Source of the DNA: Zeus faber
Lineage: Eukaryota > Chordata > Actinopteri > Zeiformes > Zeidae
Length of the DNA stretch: 64,000 bases
Direction: 5' to 3'
NCBI GenBank assembly: GCA_960531495.1
Contig: CAUIJY010000075.1
Coordinates: 558,001 to 622,000, forward strand
The translations under genes and the position numbers were made by a program. Positions 1 through 11,993 of this stretch are shown in pieces. The notes beneath the pieces were generated by a model. The model was not told where the DNA came from, made no database searches, and saw only the letters and a list, made by a program, of their open reading frames with translations. Position 1 is the stretch's first letter, and each line of letters opens with the position of its first letter.

Positions 1-741
1 CGACGTTTAAATCGACTGAAAATGCGTTTTTTCCCACGTGTAGACATTGATGAAAATTATCAGAACTCGAAAAATACATTTTATATGGGCCTAAAACTGT
101 TTGACAAACAAGACTTTAGCTGCACATACTAGTTTATCATTGTATTTAAACTGTCTTTGAGAAAGACTTAAGAAGCAAAATAATTGCTCCTCATATTAAT
201 TAAAGTTATATGGTGTACTGCAGCATTCTGAATCATTCACCTACAAAGAGACAATGGTTCGGTGTTTCTCTAATTCAGCTCGACAGCAAACCGTCCAAAG
301 TTCTGAATATGATCATAACTCCACAAATACATGTTAGATGGGCCTAGAACTCTGTGAGAAACACTTAAGAAGCACATAATAGTTCATCATATTAATTAAA
401 TTTCTATGCTGTACTGCAGTATACTGAATCATGCACCTACAAAGAAACAATTGTTCGGTGTTTCTCTAATTCAGCTAGACAGCAAATCGTCCAAAGTTCG
501 GAAAATGATCATAACTCGAAAAATACATTTTATATGGGCCTAAAACTGGTTGGCAAACAACACATTAGCAGCACATACTAGTTTATCATTGTATTTACAC
601 TTTCTGACACTGTCACATAGAGTAATGACTGAAGCGTTCAACCGATTCGCCTTTTCGACGTTTAAATCGGCTGAAAATGCGTTTTTTCTCACGTGTAGAC
701 TTTGATGAAAATTATCAGAACTCGAAAAATACATTTTATTT

Positions 742-947
742 GGGCCTAAAACTGGTTGACAAACAAGACTTTAGCAGCACATACTAGTTTATCATTGTAT
801 TTAAACTGTCTGACACTGTCACAAAGAGTAATGACTGAAGTGTTTAACCGTTCCGCCAAATCGACGTTTAAATCGACTGAAAATGCGTTTTTTCCCGCGT
901 GTAGACTTTGATGAAAATTATCAGAACTCGAAAAATACATTTTATTT
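742..947. repeat. Example of the 206-bp type A monomer
   Basis: One complete copy, delimited by two GGGCCTAAAACTG words 206 bp apart. Order of landmarks: GGGCCTAAAACTG, AGCAGCACATACTAG, GACACTGTCACA, CCGCCAAATCGACG, GAAAATGCGTTTTTTCCC, GTAGACTTTGATG, AACTCGAAAAATACATTTTA. Most other type A copies carry CACGTG directly after the T/C run; this one has a CGCGTG variant. Type A copies occur singly or in runs of two or three between the longer modules. Confidence 0.9.
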
Positions 948-1199
948 GGGCCTAAAACTGGTTGACAAACAAGACTTTAGCAGCACATACTAGTTTATCA
1001 TTGTATTTAAACTGTCTTTGAGAAAGACTTAAGAAGCACATAATTGTTCCTCATATTAATTAAAGTTATATGGTGTACTGCAGCATTCAAAATCATGCAC
1101 CTACAAAGAGACAATTGTTCGGTGTTTCTCTAATTCAGCTAGACAGCAAATCGTCCAAAGTTCTGAAAATGATCATAACTCGAAAAATACATTTTATAT
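948..1199. repeat. Example of the ~252-bp type B module
   Basis: It begins with the same roughly 75 bp as type A (through GTATTTAAACTGTCT). It then switches to a different middle: TTGAGAAAGACTTAAGAAGC, a TTAATTAA stretch, GTACTGCAGCATTC, GGTTCGGTGTTTCTC or a close variant, and AGCTAGACAGCAAATCGTCC. It rejoins type A at ATAACTCGAAAAATACATTTTA. Spacing between flanking boundary words is 252 bp. The shared ends and swapped core suggest that A and B exchange by recombination in the shared segments. Confidence 0.88.
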
Positions 1200-2736
1200 G
1201 GACCTAAAACTGTTTGACAAACAACACTTTAGCAGCACATACTAGTTTATCATTGTATTTAAACTGTCTGACACTGTCACATAGAGTAATGACTGAAGCG
1301 TTTAACCGTTCCGCCAAATCGACGTTAAAATCGGCTGAAAATGCGTTTTTTCCCACGTGTAGACTTTGATGAAAATTATCAGAACTCGAAAAATACATTT
1401 TATATGGGCCTAAAACTGGTTGACAAAAAACACTTTAGCAGCACATACTAGTTCATCATTGTATTTAAACTGTCTGACACTGTCACATGGAGTAATGACT
1501 GAAGCGTTTAACCGATTCGCCTTTTCGACGTTTAAATCGACTGAAAATGCGTTTTTTCCCACATGTGTAGACTTTGATGAAAATTATCAGAACTCGAAAA
1601 ATACATTTTATATGGGCCTAAAACTGGTTGACAAACAAGACTTTAGCAGCACATACTAGTTTATCATTGTATTTAAACTGTCTTTGAGAAAGACTTAAGA
1701 AGCACATAATAGTTCCTCATATTCATTAAAGTTATATGGTGTACTGCAGCATTCTAAATCATGCGCCTACAAAGAGACAATGGTTCGGTGTTTCTCTAAT
1801 TCAGCTAGACAGCAAACGGTTCAAAGTTCGGAAAATGATCATAACTCGAAAAATACATTTTATATGGGCCTAAAACTGGTTGGCAAACAAGACTTTAGCA
1901 GCACATACTAGTATATCATTGTATTTACACTTTCTGACACTGTCACATAGAGTAATGACTGAAGCGTTCAACCGATTCGCATTTTCGACGTTTAAATCGG
2001 CTGAAAATGCGTTTTTTCTCACGTGTAGACTTTGATGAAAATTATCATAACTCGAAAAATACATTTTATTTGGGCCTAAAACTGGTTGACAAACAAGACT
2101 TTAGCAGCACATACTAGTTTATCATTGTATTTAAACTGTCTGACACTGTCACATAGCGTAATGACTGAAGTGTTTAACCGTTCCGCCAAATCGACGTTTA
2201 AATCGACTGAAAATGCGTTTTTTCCCACGTGTAGACTTTGATGAAAATTATCTGAACTCGAAAAATACATTTTATATGGGCCTAAAACTGGTTGACAAAC
2301 AAGACTTTAGCAGCACATACTAGTTCATCATTGTATTTAAACTGACTGACACTGTCACATAGAGTAATGACTGAAGCGTTTAACCGTTCCGCCAAATCGA
2401 CGTTTAAATCGACTGAAAATGCGTTTTTTCCCACGTGTAGACATTGATGAAAATTATCAGAACTCGAAAAATACATTTTATATGGGCCTAAAACTGGTTG
2501 ACAAACAAGACTTTAGCTGCACATACTAGTTTATCATTGTATTTAAACTGTCTTTGAGAAAGACTTAAGAAGCAAAATAATTGTTCCTCATATTAATTAA
2601 AGTTATATGGTGTACTGCAGCATTCTGAATCATTCACCTACAAAGAGACAATGGTTCGGTGTTTCTCTAATTCAGCTCGACAGCAAATCGTCCAAAGATC
2701 TGAATATGATCATAACTCCACAAATACATGTTAGAT

Positions 2737-2932
2737 GGGCCTAGAACTCTGTGAGAAACACTTAAGAAGCACATAATAGTTCATCATATTAATTAAATTT
2801 CTATGCTGTACTGCAGTATACTGAATCATGCACCTACAAAGAAACAATTGTTCGGTGTTTCTCTAATTCAGCTAGACAGCAAATCGTCCAAAGTTCTGAA
2901 TATGATCATAACTCCACAAATACATGTTAGAT
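2737..2932. repeat. Example of the ~196-bp type C module
   Basis: A shortened relative of type B with spacing 196 bp. Its boundary word is altered to GGGCCTAGAACTCTGTGAG. The AGCAGCACATACTAG part is missing, so it passes straight to CACTTAAGAAGCACATAATAG, then the TTAATTAA, CTGCAG and AGACAGC blocks typical of B. The variant CTCCACAAATACATGTTAG replaces the usual junction. Other copies are near 320-520, 4500-4680 and 6690-6870. Confidence 0.82.
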
Positions 2933-4011
2933 GGGCCTAGAACTCTGTGAGAAACACTTAAGAAGCACATAATAGTTCATCATATTAATAAAATTTCTAT
3001 GCTGTACTGCAGCATTCTGAATCATTCACCTACAAAGAGACAATGGTTCGGTGTTTCTCTAATTCAGCTCGACAGCAAATCGTCCAAAGTTCTGAAAATG
3101 ATCATAACTCGAAAAATACATTTTATAAGGGCCTAAAACTGGCTGACAAACAACACTTTAGCAGCACATACTAGTTTATCATTGTATTTAAACTGACACT
3201 GTCACATAGAGTAATGACTGAAGCGTTTAACCGTTCCGCCAAATCGACGTTTAAATCGACTGAAAATGCGTTTTTTCCCACGTGTAGACATTGATGAAAA
3301 TTATCATAACTCGAAAAATACATTTTATATGGGCCTAAAACTGGTTGACAAACAAGACTTTAGCTGCACATACTAGTTTATCATTGTATTTAAACTGTCT
3401 TTGAGAAAGACTTAAGAAGCACATAATTGTTCCTCATATTAATTAAAGTTATATGGTGTACTGCAGCATTCAAAATCATGCACCTACAAAGAGACAATTG
3501 TTCGGTGTTTCTCTAATTCAGCTAGACAGCAAATCGTCCAAAGTTCTGAAAATGATCATAACTCGAAAAATACATTTTATATGGACCTAAAACTGTTTGA
3601 CATACAACACTTTAGCAGCACATACTAGTTTATCATTGTATTTAAACTGTCTGACACTGTCACATAGAGTAATGACTGAAGCGTTTAACCGTTCCGCCAA
3701 ATCGACGTTAAAATCGGCTGAAAATGCGTTTTTTCCCACGTGTAGACTTTGATGAAAATTATCAGAACTCGAAAAATACATTTTATATGGGCCTAAAACT
3801 GGTTGACAAACAACACTATAGCAGCACATACTAGTTTATCATTGTATTTAAACTGTCTTTGAGAAAGACTTAAGAAGCACATAATAGTTCCTCATATTCA
3901 TTAAAGTTATATGGTGTACTGCAGCATTCTAAATCATGCGCCTACAAAGAGACAATGGTTCGGTGTTTCTCTAATTTAGCTAGACAGCAAACGGTCCAAA
4001 GTTCGGAAAAT

Positions 4012-7000
4012 GATCATAACTCGAAAAATACATTTTATATGGGCCTAAAACTGGTTGGCAAACAACACTTTAGCAGCACATACTAGTTTATCATTGTATT
4101 TAAACTGTCTGACACTGTCACATAGAGTAATGACTGAAGCGTTTAACCGTTCCACCAAATCGACGTTAAAATCAGCTGAAAATGCATTTTTTCCCACATG
4201 TGTAGACTTTGATGAAAATTATCAGAACTCGAAAAATACATTTTATATGGGCCTAAAACTGGTTGACAAACAAGACATAAGCAGCACATACTAGTTCATC
4301 ATTGTATTTAAACTGTCTTTGAGAAAGACTTAAGAAGCAAAATAATTGTTCCTCATATTAATTAAAGTTATATGGTGTACTGCAGCATTCTGAATCATTC
4401 ACCTACAAAGAGACAATGGTTCGGTGTTTCTCTAATTCAGCTCGACAGCAAATCGTCCAAAGTTCTGAAAATGATCATAACTCCACAAATACATGTTAGA
4501 TGGGCCTAGAACTCTGTGAGAAAAACTTAAGAAGCACATAATAGTTCATCATATTAATTAAATTTCTATGCTGTACTGCAGTATTCTGAATCATGCGCCT
4601 ACAAAGAGACAATGGTTCGGTGTTTCTCTAATTCAGCTAGACAGCAAACGGTCCAAAGTTCGGAAAATGATCATAACTCGAAAAATACATTTTATATGGG
4701 CCTAAAACTGGTTGGCAAACAACACATTAGCAGCACATACTAGTTTATCATTGTATTTAAACTGTCTGACACTGTCACATAGAGTAATGACTGAAGCGTT
4801 TAACCGTTCCGCCAAATCGACGTTAAAATCGGCTGAAAATGCGTTTTTTCCCACGTGTAGACTTTGATGAAAATTATCAGAACTCGAAAAATACATTTTA
4901 TATGGGCCTAAAACTGGTTGACAAACAAGACTTTAGTAGCACATACTAGTTTATCATTGTATTTAAACTGTCTGACACTGTCACAGAGTAATGGCTGAAG
5001 CGTTTAACCGATCCGCCTTTTCGACGTTTAAATCGGCTGAAAATGCGTTTTTTCCCACGTGTAGACTTTGATGAAAATTATCATAACTCGAAAAATACAT
5101 TTTATATGGGCCTAAAACTGGTTGACAAACAACACTTTAGCAGCACATACTAGTTTATCATTGTATTTAAACTGTCTTTGAGAAAGACTTAAGAAGCAAA
5201 ATAATTGTTCCTCATATTAATTAAAGTTATATGGTGTACTGCAGCATTCTGAATCATTCACCAACAAAGAGACAATGGTTCGGTGTTTCTCTAATTCAGC
5301 TAGACAGCAAACGGTCCAAAGTTCGGGAAATTATCAGAACTCGAAAAATACATTTTATTTGGGCCTAAAACTGGTTGACAAACAAGACTTTAGCAGCACA
5401 TACTAGTTTATCATTGTATTTAAACTGTCTGACACTGTCACATAGAGTAATGACTGAAGTGTTTAACCGTTCCGCCAAATCGACGTTTAAATCGACTGAA
5501 AATGCGTTTTTTCCCATGTGTAGACTTTGATGAAAATTATCTGAACTCGAAAAATACATTTTATATGGGCCTAAAACTGGTTGACAAACAAGACTTTAGC
5601 AGCACATACTAGTTCATCATTGTATTTAAACTGACTGACACTGTCACATAGAGTAATGACTGAAGCGTTTAACCGTTCCGCCAAATCGACGTTTAAATCG
5701 ACTGAAAATGCGTTTTTTCCCACGTGTAGACATTGATGAAAATTATCATAACTCGAAAAATACATTTTATATGGGCCTAAAACTGGTTGACAAACAAGAC
5801 TTTAGCTGCACATACTAGTTTATCATTGTATTTAAACTGTCTTTGAGAAAGACTTAAGAAGCACATAATTGTTCCTCATATTAATTAAAGTTATATGGTG
5901 TACTGCAGCATTCAAAATCATGCACCTACAAAGAGACAATTGTTCGGTGTTTCTCTAATTCAGCTAGACAGCAAATCGTCCAAAGTTCTGAAAATGATCA
6001 TAACTCGAAAAATACATTTTATATGGACCTAAAACTGTTTGACAAACAACACTTTAGCAGCACATACTAGTTTATCATTGTATTTAAACTGTCTGACACT
6101 GTCACATAGAGTAATGACTGAAGCGTTTAACCGTTCCGCCAAATCGACGTTAAAATCGGCTGAAAATGCGTTTTTTCCCACGTGTAGACTTTGATGAAAA
6201 TTATCATAACTCGAAAAATACATTTTATATGGGCCTAAAACTGTTTGACAAACAACATTTTAGCAGCACATACTAGTTGATCATTGTATTTAAACTGTCT
6301 GACACTGTCACATAGAGTAATGACTGAAGCGTTTAACCGTTCCACCAAATCGACGTTAAAATCAGCTGAAAATGCATTTTTTCCCACATGTGTAGACTTT
6401 GATGAAAATTATCAGAACTCGAAAAATACATTTTATATGGGCCTAAAACTGGTTGACAAACAAGACATAAGCAGCACATACTAGTTCATCATTGTATTTA
6501 AACTGTCTTTGAGAAAGACTTAAGAAGCAAAATAATTGTTCCTCATATTAATTAAAGTTATATGGTGTACTGCAGCATTCTGAATCATTCACCTACAAAG
6601 AGACAATGGTTCGGTGTTTCTCTAATTCAGCTCGACAGCAAATCGTCCAAAGTTCTGAAAATGATCATAACTCCACAAATACATGTTAGATGGGCCTAGA
6701 ACTCTGTGAGAAAAACTTAAGAAGCACATAATAGTTCATCATATTAATTAAATTTCTATGCTGTACTGCAGTATTCTGAATCATGCGCCTACAAAGAGAC
6801 AATGGTTCGGTGTTTCTCTAATTCAGCTAGACAGCAAACGGTCCAAAGTTCGGAAAATGATCATAACTCGAAAAATACATTTTATATGGGCCTAAAACTG
6901 GTTGGCAAACAACACTTTAGCAGCACATACTAGTTTATCATTGTATTTAAACTGTCTGAAACTGTCACATAGAGTAATGACTGAAGCGTTTAACCGTTCC

Positions 7001-7110
7001 GCCAAATCGACGTTAAAATCGGCTGAAAATGCGTTTTTTCCCACGTGTAGACTTTGATGAAAATTATCAGAACTCGAAAAATACATTTTATATGGGCCTA
7101 AAACTGGTTG
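4012..7110. repeat. Higher-order repeat inside the satellite (2190-bp offset)
   Basis: The block at about 4012-4920 recurs at about 6202-7110 with a constant offset of 2190 bp. This includes the rare variants CCACCAAATCGACG, ATGCATTTTTTCCC and CAAGACATAAGCAGC, which are otherwise absent from the array. The intervening modules differ. The pattern shows segmental duplication of a multi-module block rather than single-monomer turnover. Confidence 0.8.
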
Positions 7111-9840
7111 ACAAACAAGACTTTAGCAGCACATACTAGTTTATCATTGTATTTAAACTGTCTGACACTGTCACATAGAGTAATGATTGAAGTGTTTAAC
7201 CGTTCCGCCAAATCGACGTTTAAATCGACTGAAAATGCGTTTTTTCCCACGTGTAGACTTTGATGAAAATTATCTGAACTCGAAAAATACATTTTATATG
7301 GGCCTAAAACTGGTTGACAAACAAGACTTTAGCAGCACATACTAGTTCATCATTGTATTTAAACTGACTGACACTGTCACATAGAGTAATGACTGAAGCG
7401 TTCAAACGATTCGCCTTTTCGACGTTTAAATCGGCTGAAAATGCGTTTTTTCTCACGTGTAGACTTTGATGAAAATTATCAGAACTCGAAAAATACATTT
7501 TATTTGGGCCTAAAACTGGTTGACAAACAAGACTTTAGCAGCACATACTAGTTTATCATTGTATTTAAACTGTCTGACACTGTCACATGGAGTAATGACT
7601 TAAGCGTTTAACCGATTCGCCTTGTCGACGTTTAAATCGACTGAAAATGCGTTTTTTCCCACGTGTAGACTTTGATGAAAATTATCAGAACTCGAAAAAT
7701 ACATTTTATATGGGCCTAAAACTGGTTGACAAACAAGACTTTAGCAGCACATACTAGTTTATCATTGTATTTAAACTGTCTTTGAGAAAGACTTAAGAAG
7801 CACATAATAGTTCCTCATATTCATTAAAGTTATATGGTGTACTGCAGCATTCTAAATCATGCGCCTACAAAGAGACAATGGTTCGGTGTTTCTCTAATTC
7901 AGCTAGACAGCAAACGGTCCAAAGTTCGGAAAATGATCATAACTCGAAAAATACATTTTATATGGGCCTAAAACTGGTTGGCAAACAACACATTAGCAGC
8001 ACATACTAGTTTATCATTGTATTTACACTTTCTGACACTGTCACATAGAGTAATGACTGAAGCGTTCAACCGATTCGCCTTTTCGACGTTTAAATCGGCT
8101 GAAAATGCGTTTTTTCTCACGTGTAGACTTTGATGAAAATTATCAGAACTCGAAAAATACATTTTATTTGGGCCTAAAACTGGTTGACAAACAAGACTTT
8201 AGCAGCACATACTAGTTTATCATTGTATTTAAACTGTCTTTAGGAAAGACTTAAGAAGCACATAATTGTTCCTCATATTAATTAAAGTTATATGGTGTAC
8301 TGCAGCATTCAAAATCATGCACCTACAAAGAGACAATTGTTCGGTGTTTCTCTAATTCAGCTAGACAGCAAATCGTCCAAAGTTCTGAACATGATCATAA
8401 CTCGAAAAATACATTTTAAATGGGCCTAAAACTGTTTGAAAAACAACACTTTAGCAGCACATACTAGTTTATCATTGTATTTAAACTGTCTGACACTGTC
8501 ACATAGTAATGGCTGAAGCGTTTAACCGTTCCGCCAAATCGACGTTTAAATCGGCTGAAAATGCGTTTTTTCCCACATGTGTAGACTTTGATGAAAATGA
8601 TCATAACTCGAGAAATACATTTGATATGGGCCTAAAACTGGTTGACAAACAACACTTTAGCAGCACATACTAGTTTATCATTGTATTTAAACTGTCTTTG
8701 AGAAAGACTTAAGCACATAATTGTTCCTCATATTAATTAAAATTATATGGTGTACTGCAGCATTCTGAATCATTCACCTATAAAGAGACATTGGTTCGGT
8801 GTTTCTCTAATTCAGCAAGGCAGCAAACCGTCCAAAATTCTGAAAATACTCATAACTCGAAAAATACATTTTATATGAGCCTAAAACTCGTTGACAGACA
8901 ACACTTTAGCAGCACATACTAGTTCATCATAGTATTTAAACTGTCTGACACTGTCGCACAGAGTAATGACTGTAGCGTTTAACCGATCCGCCTTTTCGGC
9001 GTTTAAATCGGCTGAAAATGCGTTTTTTCCCACATGTGCAGACGTTGATAAAAATAATCATTACTCGAAAAATAAATGTTAGAAGGACCTACAACTGTTT
9101 GACAAACAACACTTTAGCAGCACATACTAGTTCATCATAGTATTTAAACTGCCTGACACTGTCACACAGAGTAATGACTGTAGCGTTTAACCGATCCGCC
9201 TTTTCGACGTTTAAATGGGCTGAAAATGCGTTTTTTAACTCGACAAATACATGTTTGACCTTTTGTCTGATCCTGCCACACAGAGTAATTCGTGGAGATT
9301 TTATTTTTTATTTATTTATTTTCAACCCATCCTGTCAGCATGCTGGGCATACAACAAAGAGTATTTGCATGCCATTGCATCTAGGACGGAGTTAGTCCGC
9401 AAGTGTAGCTCAAGTTCTCCACCTGCAATGCAACACTTTATTAATTCTTAAATCATCAAGAACTGCTGCAATAATTCTGTCCAGTGGATGACCTGTAGGA
9501 TGACAAGAGCACAGTTTTTGGTCAAAGAGAACCACCACCAACCCCCCTCTTTGGAAAACTATTTATCATGTTTGGGTCTATAAACAACTGATCACTACCC
9601 CAAGAGGGAGAGAATCATGGCCGGTGAGACAATTAAACATAGAACCTGAAAACATTTACACAAAAAAATTAACATTGGACGACAACATGTAATGAAAAAC
9701 AGTTGATTAGGTCCAGGAAAACTGGAATGACAAATGGTCACCTGGCCTCTTCCTGTCATAGTTATGGCAGTAAATGAGGGAGAAAAGGAGAGTAATGCAA
9801 CCAGAAGGCTGCTGGGGTGCATTCAAAGAAGGTGTGGTGG

Positions 9841-9864
9841 TGTGTGCATGTGTGTGTGTGTGTG
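9841..9864. repeat. (TG)n microsatellite
   Basis: A TG dinucleotide run interrupted by one CATG, preceded by GGTGTGGTGG. It lies inside the insertion that splits the satellite. Confidence 0.9.
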
Positions 9865-10304
9865 ATAGGACCGCCTGTCTGTCCATCCCGGAAAACCCCA
9901 GTGCTAAATGTGTACTGTTGCCTATTGCAGTCAAAATTGCGGGGTTGGGGATGCAAGTCCTTCAGGCAAGTCGACCCTGAATCACTCACACCCCTCCTGC
10001 CCCGCAGACCCTGGTCTGGTGGAGTGTTGCTTGGAGTAGGATTCGTGTGCGAGTGTATGCATTCTAAGCCAATATGAGTCGGATTAACATTTCGTAACGA
10101 ACGAGAAGCACGCTGGGGCAGGAGCGTGACAGGCAAGATGGCAGCTGCCCGCTGCATCCCCACCTATATAGCTTGCACCCCACCCATCCCGCAAGCCCTA
10201 GGCCTATTGTGTGGTGTATTTGTGAATATAAGTTTTGGCACTGGGAGAGATAGGCGAATCGCGACCAGATCGATGCAGAGGCGCGGCGCCCAAACACACA
10301 ACCA

Positions 10305-10331
10305 CGCCCCACACCAACACAGTGTGGGGCG
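10305..10331. repeat. Perfect 10-bp hairpin at the right end of the insertion
   Basis: CGCCCCACAC at 10305-10314 is the exact reverse complement of GTGTGGGGCG at 10322-10331, separated by a 7-nt loop. It ends 9 bp before the satellite resumes, so it may mark the end of the inserted element. No partner terminal repeat was found at the left end near 9291. Confidence 0.75.
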
Positions 10332-10340
10332 CACATACAA

Positions 10341-10392
10341 GCTTTTAACCTAACCGCCTTTTCAGCATTTTAAATCGTCTGACAATACGTTA
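10341..10392. repeat. Residual satellite fragment after the insertion
   Basis: About 50 bp matching the type A monomer from TTTAACC through CCGCCTTTTC to a GACAATACGTT version of GAAAATGCGTT. Divergence is similar to that of the outermost monomers at 8990-9240. It is followed by a CT-rich stretch and then unrelated DNA, so this is the true right edge of the array. Confidence 0.8.
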
Positions 10393-11640
10393 TCTTCTAT
10401 CTTCTCTCTTCTATCCTCCTTTCCCTCATGAAAATGAGGGAGTGGATGAAGGTAGAGTGTACAGCTCGATCCGGCGTAGTAAGTTGAGTAAGTAAAGGAC
10501 GTTTATGAAAATGAAAGATGAAGTTGGTTAAAACCCCATCCCCAATTGGTTAAAACCAATTAGGATTTTTATTGGAAGAAAACAAAGAAAATAAAAGGAG
10601 TTTATTCCAAAAAATGGGTGGAGCTATGCCCCATAAATTCAGATGTGCCGAGGAGCTAACTTCATTCTGAACCTACAGAAGACCCTGACACAAAGTAGGA
10701 ACACAAGACACCTCTAAATACTTACCTATTAAACGTAACCTTTTATTTTTTTTTTATAATTTACCATACCAACCTTGACATGGCATAATTGCATGAAGCA
10801 TTAGTAAATTGGTCATTCAAAATTAATGTTTAGCAAAACTCTTAACATAAATCATTCTAAATTAATGCTTAGCAAAACTCTTTGCCTACCCACAATCGAG
10901 CATAACCCAAATTGAACTCCAATTGGCTATGGGACACACTCCGAGGCTTGATCAACCACGGGAGGGCCTTCCTCAGGCGAGGGTGTCTAGTGATAATGGT
11001 CAAACACCTCATGGTCCTGGGGTCCACTACTGATGATGTGTCCCAAAAATTCAGACCCAATCCTGATACAGAAATACAGTTTCAAAACTGATTTAAAAGC
11101 CAGATTAAAAAAATCTGTTCCAATACAAACACAGAAATACAGTTAAAAACCAACTTAAAAGCCATACTAAAAAATTTAGATGCAACCAAAACACGGTTGT
11201 TCTGCCTCCCGGTGCGCCCCCCGCGCAGTCAGTATTGCAACATCATAGCATTTGGATGATAGTATAATAATATAATAGTAAAATCAGAACAGGCATAAAC
11301 AGATCAAGGCACACTCAGCCAATCTGATCATGTCCCAGACCCGGATTAACATCTCTTCCATCAGCCTCTTCACTGCCCTTGAGAAAGCACAATTTGTGAG
11401 ATAATTCATGTTATTGTTGTATGTATACAATGTGGGAGCTATGACAACGTATTAACACGTTATCTACATCTGCATAGAGATTGATCGTTTATCTGCATAT
11501 TTCTCTACTGTTCCACAGTTTTACACCGCTTTCATTAACGATACCAAAAGTGCGCTCCTGTCTCTGGGTACTTATTGCAAGAGTGTTTAGCTCGCTGTAT
11601 AGCCAAGTACAGCTACATGTGGTGAGGGCTTAAGAGTAAA
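10393..11640. other. Intergenic sequence without a recognisable gene
   Basis: AT-rich DNA with no supported gene. A short inverted repeat (AATTGGTT at 10544-10551 and AACCAATT at 10554-10561) follows a TTGGTTAAAACC word. A 63-codon minus-strand open frame at 10869-11060 is the longest unit; I do not recognise it. It sits in a moderately GC-rich patch (10900-11060) unlike its flanks, which hints at an old transposon fragment. Confidence 0.5.
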
Positions 11641-11993
11641 AAGATTGGCCTCACCTCAAGGCATTGCTGAGAGCAATGATGTCAGAACACCCAGGGCCCA
11701 CGGAACCCTCAGACCCCTCGAAAGGCTGAGGCTCCACAGAACTCGTGGGCCCAAACAGACAGCCAGGCTTGGAGGAACGGGCAAAAGGCCTGGACCGCAG
11801 TGGCAGTACAACTTTGAGTGCGCAAAGCGGGCTTGGCAACGCATCCAGCAGGTCCTTCAAGTCGGCCAACAAGGCCATTAAGTCGGGCCAATAAGACCCT
11901 TAAATTAGCCAGCAGGTCTATCAAGTCCAGAAGGTGAAACGTCAGTGCAATCACAGTGGCATGCGCTAGAGCCGCAGTTGCACGTATGTAGGC
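11641..11993 (-). other. GC-richer segment with leucine-rich minus-strand frames
   Basis: Overlapping minus-strand open frames (about 11709-12011 and 11651-11878) encode short Leu-rich stretches such as LLANLRVLLARLNGLVG. At the DNA level this reflects loosely repeated words like AAGTCGGCCAA and AAGTCGGGCCAA at 11859-11892. It could be a degenerate minisatellite or the coding remnant of an element. No family recognised; the function is unknown. Confidence 0.35.

Larger units (their letters stand above)
1..9290. repeat. Complex satellite array with 206-bp monomer and alternative modules
   Basis: A tandem array fills the first 9.3 kb. The basic monomer is 206 bp, seen as exact spacing of the boundary word GGGCCTAAAACTG (742 to 948, 2076 to 2282, 5365 to 5571, 7098 to 7304). 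Two other modules share the monomer's ends but carry a different middle. Short open frames of 64-80 codons recur in phase with the repeat on both strands; they are by-products of the array and carry no recognisable domain. Monomers become more divergent to the right of about 8400, as expected at an array edge. The left end continues outside the window. I do not recognise the family by name. Confidence 0.97.
9291..10340. other. ~1.05-kb insertion splitting a satellite monomer
   Basis: Satellite sequence is followable up to CACAGAGTAAT ending near 9290. It resumes at 10341 with GCTTTTAACC, which is the next part of the same monomer (elsewhere the monomer runs GAGTAATGACTGTAGCGTTTAACC). The intervening DNA is unrelated to the satellite and more GC-rich, and contains a GT microsatellite and a terminal hairpin. 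Several short open frames exist on both strands, but none resembles a known domain. Because the array continues on the other side at the same monomer position, this is best read as an inserted element of unknown class, or as a deletion-insertion. Confidence 0.7.

Noticed and set aside
540..734. Recurring 64-residue minus-strand open frames in the first 9 kb (MYFSSSDNFHQ...), identical in several copies
   Set aside because: They recur with the 206-bp satellite monomer and vary as the satellite varies; no codon-position bias is visible and the + strand also has recurring frames. Treated as satellite by-products.
1..9290. CRISPR-like array
   Set aside because: Repeats are adjoining 200-bp monomers without unique spacers, in a eukaryotic context.
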